From Actinomycetes bacterium (lineage in GTDB: Bacteria; Actinomycetota; Acidimicrobiia; Acidimicrobiales; Acidimicrobiaceae), in contig JAKAPB010000170.1 of the NCBI GenBank assembly GCA_021823045.1, positions 1-5,361 of the forward strand: a stretch of DNA of 5,361 nt, in the 5' to 3' direction. Numbering within the stretch: the first letter of the stretch is position 1; each line of letters begins with the position of its first letter. Position numbers and translations under genes: made by a program. Positions 1-5,361 of the stretch are shown piece by piece. The notes under the pieces were generated by a model that worked only from the letters and a program-made list of their open reading frames with translations, did no database searches and was not told the DNA's origin.

Positions 1-7
1 ACTCTCT

Positions 8-1171
8 GTGAACACTTTGAAAGACGAGCCGACCATAGTTCAAGGCACGATTGCCGATTATTTGCCGAACGAGGGTGATCTACAGCACCTGGTCCGAGAT
101 GCTAAGAAATGGGCGTCGGGGAAGGGTGTTTCGCTCCTCATTTCGGATAGGAGTCTCCTCTACGTCATCCTCTCTCCTGAGTTCGCGTTGGGCGTCTTCA
201 ACATGGCGACAAAGAAGCATAGGCTTATCGACTGGGGCAAAGAAGTGGCTCTGCAAAAGCCAGTGAGTTCATTCCCCGACAACACCATAGTCGTCATCGC
301 GAGACGGCAGGAATTGGCCAGACCGGCCTTCCAGTGGGATGATTCTGAACCTGGAACCGCTTCCGAAGAGGTCCACGCATGGATGATGCGATCCGCGGGG
401 AGCGGGCCCGTAGGCTTGCTGCATCTGAGGGTTCCCTCTCCCACTGGGGGTCAGGCGCGTAGCGGAATCACTGCGATCGAATCTGATCGGGGTCTGGTTA
501 AAGACGCGAATGAGGACAGCGCGACGGTAATGTCGTTCTCCCACTCCGCAGGCGGAAGAACAACGAGCACCAGGGTCATTAGTGTCGCCGACGGCGTCGG
601 TGGAGCGGCCTACGGTGAGATCGCAAGCAAGATAGCCTCATCCGCTGCTCCGGCCGTGATCGGTAGGAGCATCCTCGAGGGAACTATAGGGGACGCCGAG
701 AAAACCATGATTTCAGCGTTCGATGCCGCCAATGAAAAAGTCGAAAGCGTCGCAGCTTATGCATCCAAGTCTATGGCGAGCACACTGACATGCTCGCTCA
801 TTGCGGAAAATCACTTTCGGATAGCCTATGCTGGTGATACGCGGGTCTACGAGGTTAATCCGAGAGCGAACGCGATTATGAAGCTGACCGAGGACCACAG
901 GCTTTCGCAAGACGGCGTGGCAAGCCACGTGATAACCCGGGCGATTGGGTCCAGAAACCCCTCTCCTGACATTGGCCCCGAGAAGGGGCTTCATCCGGGC
1001 AATATCTTGCTCCACTGCACCGACGGCCTTCACGACATGGTGAGCGACGGCGAGATTTTCGAAGTTTGCGCCACTTCAGCTACGCCCCGGGAGCTGGCTT
1101 CCAGGCTCGTCGGCCTGGCCAACTCCAAGGGGGGGCACGATAATATCACTGTCGCTGCCCACTATATGTGA
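8..1171 (+). CDS. PP2C-family (PPM) Ser/Thr protein phosphatase, 5' end uncertain
   Basis: This is a metal-dependent phosphatase expected to remove phosphate from Ser/Thr of cytoplasmic proteins, probably substrates of the two adjacent kinases. The catalytic domain spans roughly residues 152-387 and shows the PPM motifs in order: SDRG (159-162) with NED (168-170), DGVGG (195-199), AGDTRVY (275-281), EDH (295-297), TRAIG (310-314), CTDGL (337-341) and GHDNIT (376-381). The metal-ligand aspartates D170, D195, D339 and D378 are all present, so it should be active. No membrane segment or signal peptide is visible. Residues about 24-101 do not belong to this domain but resemble the C-terminal half of another PP2C fold (SDRSL at 46-50, DNTIVVIAR at 91-99), with SDG degraded to SDR. 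The GTG at position 8 is the first start codon in the window, but the frame is open to the left edge, so the gene may begin upstream. Its 3' end overlaps the convergent kinase gene by 26 bp. Family assignment is secure; the start is not. Confidence 0.9.
   Translation: MNTLKDEPTIVQGTIADYLPNEGDLQHLVRDAKKWASGKGVSLLISDRSLLYVILSPEFALGVFNMATKKHRLIDWGKEVALQKPVSSFPDNTIVVIARRQELARPAFQWDDSEPGTASEEVHAWMMRSAGSGPVGLLHLRVPSPTGGQARSGITAIESDRGLVKDANEDSATVMSFSHSAGGRTTSTRVISVADGVGGAAYGEIASKIASSAAPAVIGRSILEGTIGDAEKTMISAFDAANEKVESVAAYASKSMASTLTCSLIAENHFRIAYAGDTRVYEVNPRANAIMKLTEDHRLSQDGVASHVITRAIGSRNPSPDIGPEKGLHPGNILLHCTDGLHDMVSDGEIFEVCATSATPRELASRLVGLANSKGGHDNITVAAHYM
1146..1171. other. Tail-to-tail overlap of phosphatase and kinase A coding regions
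   Basis: The last 26 bases of the phosphatase gene (TGA at 1169-1171) are also the last eight codons plus the TGA (1146-1148, minus strand) of kinase A. Neither gene has a T-rich stretch or a hairpin at its end inside this overlap, so transcripts of both probably run into each other and form complementary 3' ends. Confidence 0.9.
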
Positions 1172-2438
1172 CCTCGATTGCATCGGGCTGCGAGATTTCG
1201 AAGGTGACCACGACGTACGGTCCCTTCACGCTGCTATAGCCCAATGAAATCACGTTTCTTGCCCCCAGAAGGTACGGCGTTCCTTGAATCATGTGGCCCG
1301 AAGAGATGGGTTGCCACCCGCTTGGGAGCAGAACCGCAGAGCCGTTCAGAGAGCCCAAGTCACGAACGTACCAAGCTCCGTTTCGTTCGAACAGCTCCGC
1401 GTGGTTTCGGCTGATATACGAGCCCGGGTCTGCGAGCCTAACAACAGTCACGTCCTTTTCAATTCGTGTGTGTGGCTTCGAGCGGAGAGATTCGAAGCTC
1501 TTGGGAGCAGAACCCTTTGGGCCACTGAAGAGGAAGTCGAATCTGTCGTCCCGGCCGATTACAAGCCGACTAGTCGTGACTTGGACCTCCTGATTCCTTA
1601 TGGTCAAAGTTGGGTTCTTCTTAGCGATGCTCTTGGAACCTTCGAGGGCCAGCTTCATTTCGCCGGCCGTAAGGAATCTCATGCTCGGCTGCGACTGAAG
1701 CGCCTTGACCAAGACGCTAAGGACGCTGTCAGATGCGCCCCTGAGCTGTTTCGGTGCCACCAGCGACACCTGCCCGCTAGGGTAGCCCTGAAGGATGGTT
1801 GAAGGAAGGTCGCCTGTAAGCAAGTAGAGCAGCGTGGCGCCGACGCTCCATAAGTCGCCTTGTGGCGAATATCCCAGACGATAGTGCTCGGGCGGGGAAT
1901 AGCCTCCCGGTGATATAATCGCCTCGGGGATGTTTGCCTGATTGTTGAAGAACTTCGCGGTGCCGAAGTCTATGACCTTTAGTACCGCATCGCCATTTCG
2001 GATCAGCATGTTCTTTGGCCTGATATCCCGATGAATCATGTTCATCGAATGCATGTATTCGACGGCGTCAAGCAGCTGTCTGACGTATCTGATTGCTTCT
2101 TCTTCGCTCATGGGAATTCCGGCGCGCAGCCTCTCCAAGCTCTGCCCCTGGATGAATTCTGTAACAAGCACGGGCGTTGAGCCGACTGCAGCGGCATCGA
2201 GATACCGAACGATGTTCTTGTGGTTAAGGACCTTGAGCAGGTAGGCTTCGACTTGCAGTTTTTCGAGGTTGATCCTGTCGGTGTCTGGTTTGCCGGTTAT
2301 CTTGGGTTCCTTCGCCACCACTCCAAAGTTGGACGCAATGGCCGTGCCGAACCAGAGCGTCCCCATCCCGCCTTCGGCCAAGAACCCCGTTATCCTGTAC
2401 TTGCCACCAATGACGGAGCCTACTCCAAGCACCGGCAT
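1146..2438 (-). CDS. Eukaryote-like Ser/Thr protein kinase with C-terminal FHA domain (paralogue A)
   Basis: This is a 430-residue cytoplasmic Hanks-type kinase that transfers phosphate from ATP to Ser/Thr. The kinase domain (about 14-266) shows a glycine loop LAEGGMG (20-26, first Gly replaced by Ala), ATP lysine K43, a candidate helix-C Glu E64, catalytic loop HRDIRPKN (136-143), IDFG (156-159), PPE (182-184) and GDLWSVG (194-200). A short linker leads to an FHA domain (about 277-415) with VIGR (293-296), SRNHAE (343-348) and GSLNG (362-366). FHA domains bind phosphothreonine peptides. There is no transmembrane or PASTA segment. I chose the ATG at 2438 over an in-frame GTG at 2456 for three reasons: the resulting N-terminus matches the paralogue's length (Met to the GGKY/GGRY motif); a purine-rich GAGGG lies 9 bases before it; and the TATA-like box at 2471-2478 would put the transcription start near 2447, inside or after a GTG-initiated leader. 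The gene diverges from paralogue B and converges on the phosphatase, consistent with one signalling unit. The HRD, DFG and ATP lysine are intact, so it should be active. Confidence 0.93.
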   Translation of the reverse strand: MPVLGVGSVIGGKYRITGFLAEGGMGTLWFGTAIASNFGVVAKEPKITGKPDTDRINLEKLQVEAYLLKVLNHKNIVRYLDAAAVGSTPVLVTEFIQGQSLERLRAGIPMSEEEAIRYVRQLLDAVEYMHSMNMIHRDIRPKNMLIRNGDAVLKVIDFGTAKFFNNQANIPEAIISPGGYSPPEHYRLGYSPQGDLWSVGATLLYLLTGDLPSTILQGYPSGQVSLVAPKQLRGASDSVLSVLVKALQSQPSMRFLTAGEMKLALEGSKSIAKKNPTLTIRNQEVQVTTSRLVIGRDDRFDFLFSGPKGSAPKSFESLRSKPHTRIEKDVTVVRLADPGSYISRNHAELFERNGAWYVRDLGSLNGSAVLLPSGWQPISSGHMIQGTPYLLGARNVISLGYSSVKGPYVVVTFEISQPDAIEVTYSGQRQ

Positions 2439-2470
2439 GAGCTCTACCCTCGACACGAGGCTGTTGGGGT

Positions 2471-2478
2471 CTTAAACG
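2471..2478 (-). promoter_or_regulatory. TATA-like box of kinase A
   Basis: Read on the minus strand this is CGTTTAAG, an A/T-rich core in otherwise GC-rich DNA. Its centre lies about 36 bp before the ATG at 2438, which predicts a transcription start near 2447 and a leader of roughly 9 bases. It is only about 18 bp from the alternative GTG at 2456. Assignment rests on archaeal promoter geometry. No clear BRE is visible, so this is tentative. Confidence 0.45.
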
Positions 2479-2504
2479 ATTAGTGTCCCTGCACCTGTTC
2501 ACAT

Positions 2505-2518
2505 CCGACTTAAATCGG
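2505..2518. promoter_or_regulatory. Near-perfect 14-bp inverted repeat over the kinase B TATA-like box
   Basis: CCGACTTAAATCGG reads the same on both strands except for one mismatched pair (C at 2509 against A at 2514). Because it covers the TATA-like element, a dimeric regulator bound here would block TBP at kinase B. In a 108-bp divergent spacer it could influence both kinases. A chance origin is possible, because TTAA is itself palindromic. Confidence 0.4.
2509..2516 (+). promoter_or_regulatory. TATA-like box of kinase B
   Basis: CTTAAATC is centred about 34 bp before the TTG start at 2547, predicting a transcription start near 2539 and a leader of about 8 bases. It shares the CTTAAA core with the + strand reading of the kinase A box 38 bp away. 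It sits inside an inverted repeat at 2505-2518. It is tentative without transcript data. Confidence 0.45.
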
Positions 2519-2546
2519 GACGCCGTAGGTCCGCGTAGTAGGCATC

Positions 2547-3794
2547 TTGAGGCTTGCGCCAGGTGAGGTGGTGGGTGGCAGGTACCAAATAGAACGTGAA
2601 GCGGGAGCTGGAGGGATGGGGATGGTGTGGCTGGCGAAGGACACCATGGCCAACCAGAAGGTGATCATGAAGACAGCCCGAAAGAAGGACACGCCTTCTG
2701 CGGATAACTTGAACGTCGAGAAACTGGAATTTGAAATGGAGGTACTCAGGCTGCTGGCTCACAAGAACATCGTCCGGGTCGTTGATGAACTGGTCATCGA
2801 TCATGACCCCCTGCTGGTCCTCGAGTTCATCCAGGGCGAAGTCCTCGAGAAGGCGGCAGCAGGTAAGCCGATGGGGGAGGACCGAGTGACCGAGATGGCC
2901 AAGCAGCTCCTGGAAGCCATAGACTACATCCATTCGATGAACCTGATTCACCGAGACATTGCCCCCAAGAACATCTTTGCTTCGAGGCCTTTGAAGTTGA
3001 TTGACTTTGGGACGTCGAAGTTCTTCTATTCTCAAGCGTCGAAGCCGGAAGCGGTCGTTTCCCCCGGAGGATACACCGCACCCGAGCAATACCATTTCGC
3101 GTCCTCCCCGCAAGGCGATCTCTGGTCCGTCGGGGCGACCATATTCTACGCTTGCACGGGGCAGCCTCCCCTCCTTGCTCTCGGCAACTATCCTCATGCT
3201 TCCACCCCCGCCGACCCCTGGAGATTCAATCGAAAAGTGGGAGAGGAGTTGAGGCAACTGGTTCTCAGAGCAACGCAGGCTGACCCAACGATGCGATTCC
3301 CCACGGCAAAGGAGATGCTTACTGTTCTGGAAGGGCGAAAAACACAGGCGCCAAGATCTCAAACCAGACTTGTAATCAAGAACGAGGAAATCGCCCTCGA
3401 GGCAGAGTCAATCATTCTAGGAAGGATGGAAAAGTTCGAGAAGTCGAAAGACAACACCACTGTGTCCTCCAGCGGGCCTGGTCCGCTTATGGCCACTCAA
3501 GACAGGTGCGAGTTTGTAAGGGAAGGCAGCGCTGTCATTTTGAAGATTCCCGACCCACTTTGCTACATAAGCCGAAGGCATGCAGAGGTGTTCCATGCAG
3601 CTGGAGGCTGGTACATCAGAGATCTAGGCTCACTGAACAGGACGGCGATTTTTTCCAAAGGAGTATGGACGGAGCTTTGGAAACGTCAAGGAGAGCGGTC
3701 GCAACCAGTCAAATTGACAGGCGGAGAATGGATTTCGCTTGCGTATGACACCAAGCTTGGACCGTACATCACTGCCCTTTTCCGGAACGACTAA
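2547..3794 (+). CDS. Eukaryote-like Ser/Thr protein kinase with C-terminal FHA domain (paralogue B)
   Basis: This 415-residue cytoplasmic Hanks-type kinase is colinear with and clearly homologous to the divergent kinase on the minus strand, down to the linker and an unusual FHA insertion. The kinase domain (about 13-263) has GAGGMG (20-25), ATP lysine K42, a candidate helix-C Glu E63, HRDIAPKN (135-142), IDFG (152-155), APE (178-180) and GDLWSVG (190-196). The FHA domain (about 273-412) has ILGR (290-293), SRRHAE (342-347) and GSLNR (361-365), where the usual NG turn is NR. The catalytic-loop Lys two residues after the HRD Asp is Ala, but a Lys sits at Asp+4, as in receptor tyrosine kinases where that place is Arg (HRDLAARN). 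Catalysis is therefore likely retained. Translation starts at TTG 2547: an in-frame stop lies at 2526-2528, no ATG precedes the conserved GGRY, and the resulting N-terminus matches paralogue A. A TATA-like box is centred about 34 bp upstream. No membrane segment is seen. Substrates are unknown. Confidence 0.93.
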   Translation: MRLAPGEVVGGRYQIEREAGAGGMGMVWLAKDTMANQKVIMKTARKKDTPSADNLNVEKLEFEMEVLRLLAHKNIVRVVDELVIDHDPLLVLEFIQGEVLEKAAAGKPMGEDRVTEMAKQLLEAIDYIHSMNLIHRDIAPKNIFASRPLKLIDFGTSKFFYSQASKPEAVVSPGGYTAPEQYHFASSPQGDLWSVGATIFYACTGQPPLLALGNYPHASTPADPWRFNRKVGEELRQLVLRATQADPTMRFPTAKEMLTVLEGRKTQAPRSQTRLVIKNEEIALEAESIILGRMEKFEKSKDNTTVSSSGPGPLMATQDRCEFVREGSAVILKIPDPLCYISRRHAEVFHAAGGWYIRDLGSLNRTAIFSKGVWTELWKRQGERSQPVKLTGGEWISLAYDTKLGPYITALFRND

Positions 3795-3800
3795 ATGTTG

Positions 3801-3811
3801 GAAGATTCTTC
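3801..3811. promoter_or_regulatory. 11-bp perfect palindrome upstream of the secreted-protein gene
   Basis: GAAGATTCTTC consists of two 5-base arms around one central T. It begins 7 bases after the stop codon of kinase B and ends 2 bases before the TATA-like box at 3814. Possible roles are an operator or BRE-region regulator site for the downstream gene. It is too weak a hairpin (one-base loop) to be a convincing terminator. Confidence 0.35.
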
Positions 3812-3813
3812 AG

Positions 3814-3823
3814 CATAAATAAT
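3814..3823 (+). promoter_or_regulatory. TATA-like box of the secreted DNRLRE/Ig-like gene
   Basis: CATAAATAAT is the most AT-rich stretch of the 52-bp gap. Its centre is about 28 bp before the ATG at 3847, which fits a leaderless archaeal transcript starting at or next to the initiation codon. No Shine-Dalgarno-like sequence precedes that ATG, in agreement with leaderless translation. Confidence 0.5.
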
Positions 3824-3846
3824 CCAGTCGAACCTTCTGGGCCGGC

Positions 3847-5361
3847 ATGGGGGCCCGAGTAGGGTCTGCGGCTAAGGGTCATACTCGCACGAGCGGGTGG
3901 GAGGAGGGATCCAAGAACTCGAAGCCGATACCAAAACGAAAGCTCACGATTGTCTTGATTGGCTTCCTAGCTTTGATGCTTTTCGTGCCGGTCTGTGTCA
4001 GGCCGGTTTGGGGCGCGCAAACTGCTCAGACAGCGGCAACTGAGACAGATGTGGCTACCATTTGGCAATGCAATCAGAACACGAACTACCCATCGCAAGC
4101 GTACGTGCTAAACTACTATAACTTCTTCAATGGCTTGGGCTATTGCGGCGCCTCTGACTTAATGGAGACATGGCTAAAGTTCGACACATCATCCATTCCT
4201 CCAGCCGCAACGGTTCTCAGCGCCACGTTGACAGCAACCCTAGAGGGTTCTGGTGTCGACACAAATGTAGGCGCATACTTCGCCTCGGACAACTCTTGGA
4301 GCCAAGGCGGGATAACCTACGGCAATGCGCCGCGCTCGTCTTTGGGCTCTAGCCCCCTCTCTACCAATTACGTCTCAAGTTCTAGCAGTTACTATTCCTG
4401 GGACGTAACTTCGGCTGTGGCTACGGCCCTACCGACAGGTAGCAATGAGTTGACCTTGGTCCTTCTCCCACCAACCTCACAAGGTTCCAATGCCCAAGGA
4501 TGGATAGAATTCTATTCCAGCCTGCAACTTAGTGTGACATATTCCTACGCCTCTTCTTCTCTCTCACTTTCCGCTAGTTCAATCCAGTACGGAAACTCGG
4601 TTACGGTTTCCGGCAGCACCAGCCCTACAGAATCACAAGGGACTTTCCAGCTTCAGTACAGCATTGACCAAACAACATGGTATATCATGGAATTGCAGAA
4701 CGGGGGGTCGGCGACGAGTAGCTGGACGCCACCTTCTGCAGGGACGTTCTATCTTAGAGGTGTGTGGCAGATATCATGGAATGGTGGGGCTAACTCCTAT
4801 ACAGCTACCAGCAGCATTTCGACTCTAGTAGTCAATCCTGCCGCATCAACAACCAAGTTGACCCTCTCCGCGAATACGATCATTCTAGGCGAAAGCGTGA
4901 CCATTACGGCTAACATAACTCCTTCAGCTTCAGACGGGACTGTTACTATTCAATACAGCGCGGACGGTATCACTTGGTATGCTCTGAGTTCTGGCGCTCC
5001 GGCTTCGGGGGCGTTCTCCTTCAATTGGTCTCCTAACAATTACGGGACGTATTACGTAAGAGCAGTGTGGACGGGCGACAACAACTATCAGCCGTCCACT
5101 AGCAATCAGCAGACTCTCACAGTGGAACACACTCCTACGTCGATTTCCCTTGTCGCGCCTTCATCATCAAGATTAGACCAGTCAATAACCATTACAGCTA
5201 CCCTGAAGGATAACGCTAACAACCCGCTACCAGGTGCCCAGATAACGTTCCAGCTGGGATCATTGGATATCGGAAGCGCAACGACAAACGTGAACGGCGT
5301 AGCCACTTTGGTCTACAAACTGTCGGTCAGCGCAGGCTCCTACACAATAACCGGGTCCTAC
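3847..5361 (+). CDS. Secreted DNRLRE-domain protein with Ig-like repeats, 3' end beyond window
   Basis: The frame is open for 505 codons to the right edge without a stop, so the protein is 3'-partial. It starts at ATG 3847; an in-frame TAA at 3820-3822 rules out any much earlier start. Residues 1-29 are a polar, charged leader. Residues 30-32 (KRK) and a hydrophobic core (about 33-50) ending in VWGAQ (54-58) form a signal peptide, cleaved near residue 57, or alternatively a membrane anchor. Residues about 68-233 match DNRLRE-type beta-sandwiches, with TWLKFDTSSIP (108-118), WSQGGITYGNAP (151-162) and WDVTSAV (185-191). C75 and C100 could form a disulfide. Two homologous Ig-like repeats follow (about 237-330 and 337-427), then the start of a Big_1/invasin-like domain (from about 432) with PGAQITF and a 'TNVNGVATL' strand. 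Family knowledge suggests surface attachment or binding to polymers or glycans; no enzyme motif is visible. A separate TATA-like box argues for its own transcription. Role and partners are unknown. Confidence 0.88.
   Translation, partial: MGARVGSAAKGHTRTSGWEEGSKNSKPIPKRKLTIVLIGFLALMLFVPVCVRPVWGAQTAQTAATETDVATIWQCNQNTNYPSQAYVLNYYNFFNGLGYCGASDLMETWLKFDTSSIPPAATVLSATLTATLEGSGVDTNVGAYFASDNSWSQGGITYGNAPRSSLGSSPLSTNYVSSSSSYYSWDVTSAVATALPTGSNELTLVLLPPTSQGSNAQGWIEFYSSLQLSVTYSYASSSLSLSASSIQYGNSVTVSGSTSPTESQGTFQLQYSIDQTTWYIMELQNGGSATSSWTPPSAGTFYLRGVWQISWNGGANSYTATSSISTLVVNPAASTTKLTLSANTIILGESVTITANITPSASDGTVTIQYSADGITWYALSSGAPASGAFSFNWSPNNYGTYYVRAVWTGDNNYQPSTSNQQTLTVEHTPTSISLVAPSSSRLDQSITITATLKDNANNPLPGAQITFQLGSLDIGSATTNVNGVATLVYKLSVSAGSYTITGSY
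4555..5127 (+). repeat. Two diverged Ig-like protein repeats
   Basis: Residues about 237-330 and 337-427 of the secreted protein are repeats of one Ig-like unit. Each opens with a strand of the type 'LSLSA/LTLSA', then 'GNSVTVSG/GESVTITA', then 'LQYSIDQTTWY/IQYSADGITWY', then an aromatic-proline turn (SWTPPSAGTFYLR / NWSPNNYGTYYVR), and ends in a 'TLVV/TLTV' strand. The repetition is clear in protein but diverged in DNA, so it is an old duplication. More units may follow beyond the window. Confidence 0.75.

Noticed and set aside
1284..1802. Plus-strand open frame (172 codons) opposite kinase A
   Set aside because: It overlaps the FHA and kinase C-lobe coding sequence in antisense and shows no domain features. 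Kinase A is unambiguous.
2439..2456. GTG at 2456 as the start of kinase A
   Set aside because: It would add six residues absent from the paralogue and lie only about 18 bp from the TATA-like box, upstream of the predicted transcription start. It remains possible if the promoter call is wrong.
2499..3362. Long minus-strand open frame (287 codons) opposite kinase B
   Set aside because: It lies wholly antisense to the conserved kinase domain, and its translation is low-complexity and rich in Arg, Leu, Ser and His with no recognisable motif. It is a by-product of the codon use of the real gene.
8..3794. TerY-P (tellurium-type) triad or type VI secretion phospho-switch
   Set aside because: No vWA, TerD or type VI component is visible in the window, and the kinases lack the membrane anchor of PpkA-type proteins. 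Only the kinase/PP2C/FHA theme is shared.
4930..5306. Short minus-strand open frames opposite the Ig-like region
   Set aside because: They have no ribosome-binding or promoter signal and are antisense to a well-supported, uninterrupted 505-codon frame with clear repeat structure.
1..5361. tRNA, rRNA, CRISPR array, insertion sequence or attachment site
   Set aside because: No regularly spaced direct repeats, transposase-like frames, terminal inverted repeats or tRNA-like cloverleaf sequences were noticed. Nearly all bases fall in the four genes.

Overview
The window holds three complete or nearly complete genes of a cytoplasmic Ser/Thr phospho-signalling cluster and the first part of a fourth gene for a large secreted protein. 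The cluster consists of a PP2C-family protein phosphatase (8-1171, +; its true start may lie upstream of the window), a protein kinase with a C-terminal FHA domain (1146-2438, -) and a second, paralogous kinase-FHA protein (2547-3794, +). The partial gene (3847 to the right edge, +) encodes an exported protein with a DNRLRE-type beta-sandwich followed by Ig-like domains.

Organism: most likely an archaeon, at moderate confidence. All three genes whose upstream DNA is visible lack a strong Shine-Dalgarno sequence. Each has an A/T-only TATA-like box about 30-36 bp before the start codon, the geometry of archaeal leaderless or short-leader promoters. Signal peptide + DNRLRE + repeated Ig-like domains with 'QYS-D--TWY' signatures is a combination I associate with archaeal surface or secreted proteins. 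Coding is dense and GC content moderate. The kinases are of the eukaryote-like (Hanks) type, which occurs in both prokaryotic domains, so a bacterial origin is not excluded.

Layout: the phosphatase and the first kinase converge tail to tail and overlap by 26 bp. The two kinases diverge from a 108-bp intergenic region that carries two oppositely oriented TATA-like boxes, one embedded in a near-perfect 14-bp inverted repeat. After the second kinase a 52-bp gap carries an 11-bp palindrome and a TATA-like box just before the secreted-protein gene. No intergenic stretch reaches 300 bases.

Working model (inference): the two kinases phosphorylate Thr/Ser residues, their FHA domains dock on phosphothreonine (on themselves, on each other or on a third protein), and the PP2C enzyme reverses this. 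The kinases have no membrane segment, so the input is cytoplasmic. The paralogues differ at diagnostic positions (glycine loop, catalytic-loop Lys position, FHA 'NG' turn), which suggests specialised rather than redundant roles. The phosphatase also carries an N-terminal segment that looks like the C-terminal half of a second, degenerate PP2C fold, so the full protein may be a tandem PP2C continuing upstream of this window. The secreted protein has its own promoter-like sequence, and nothing but adjacency links it to the signalling genes.
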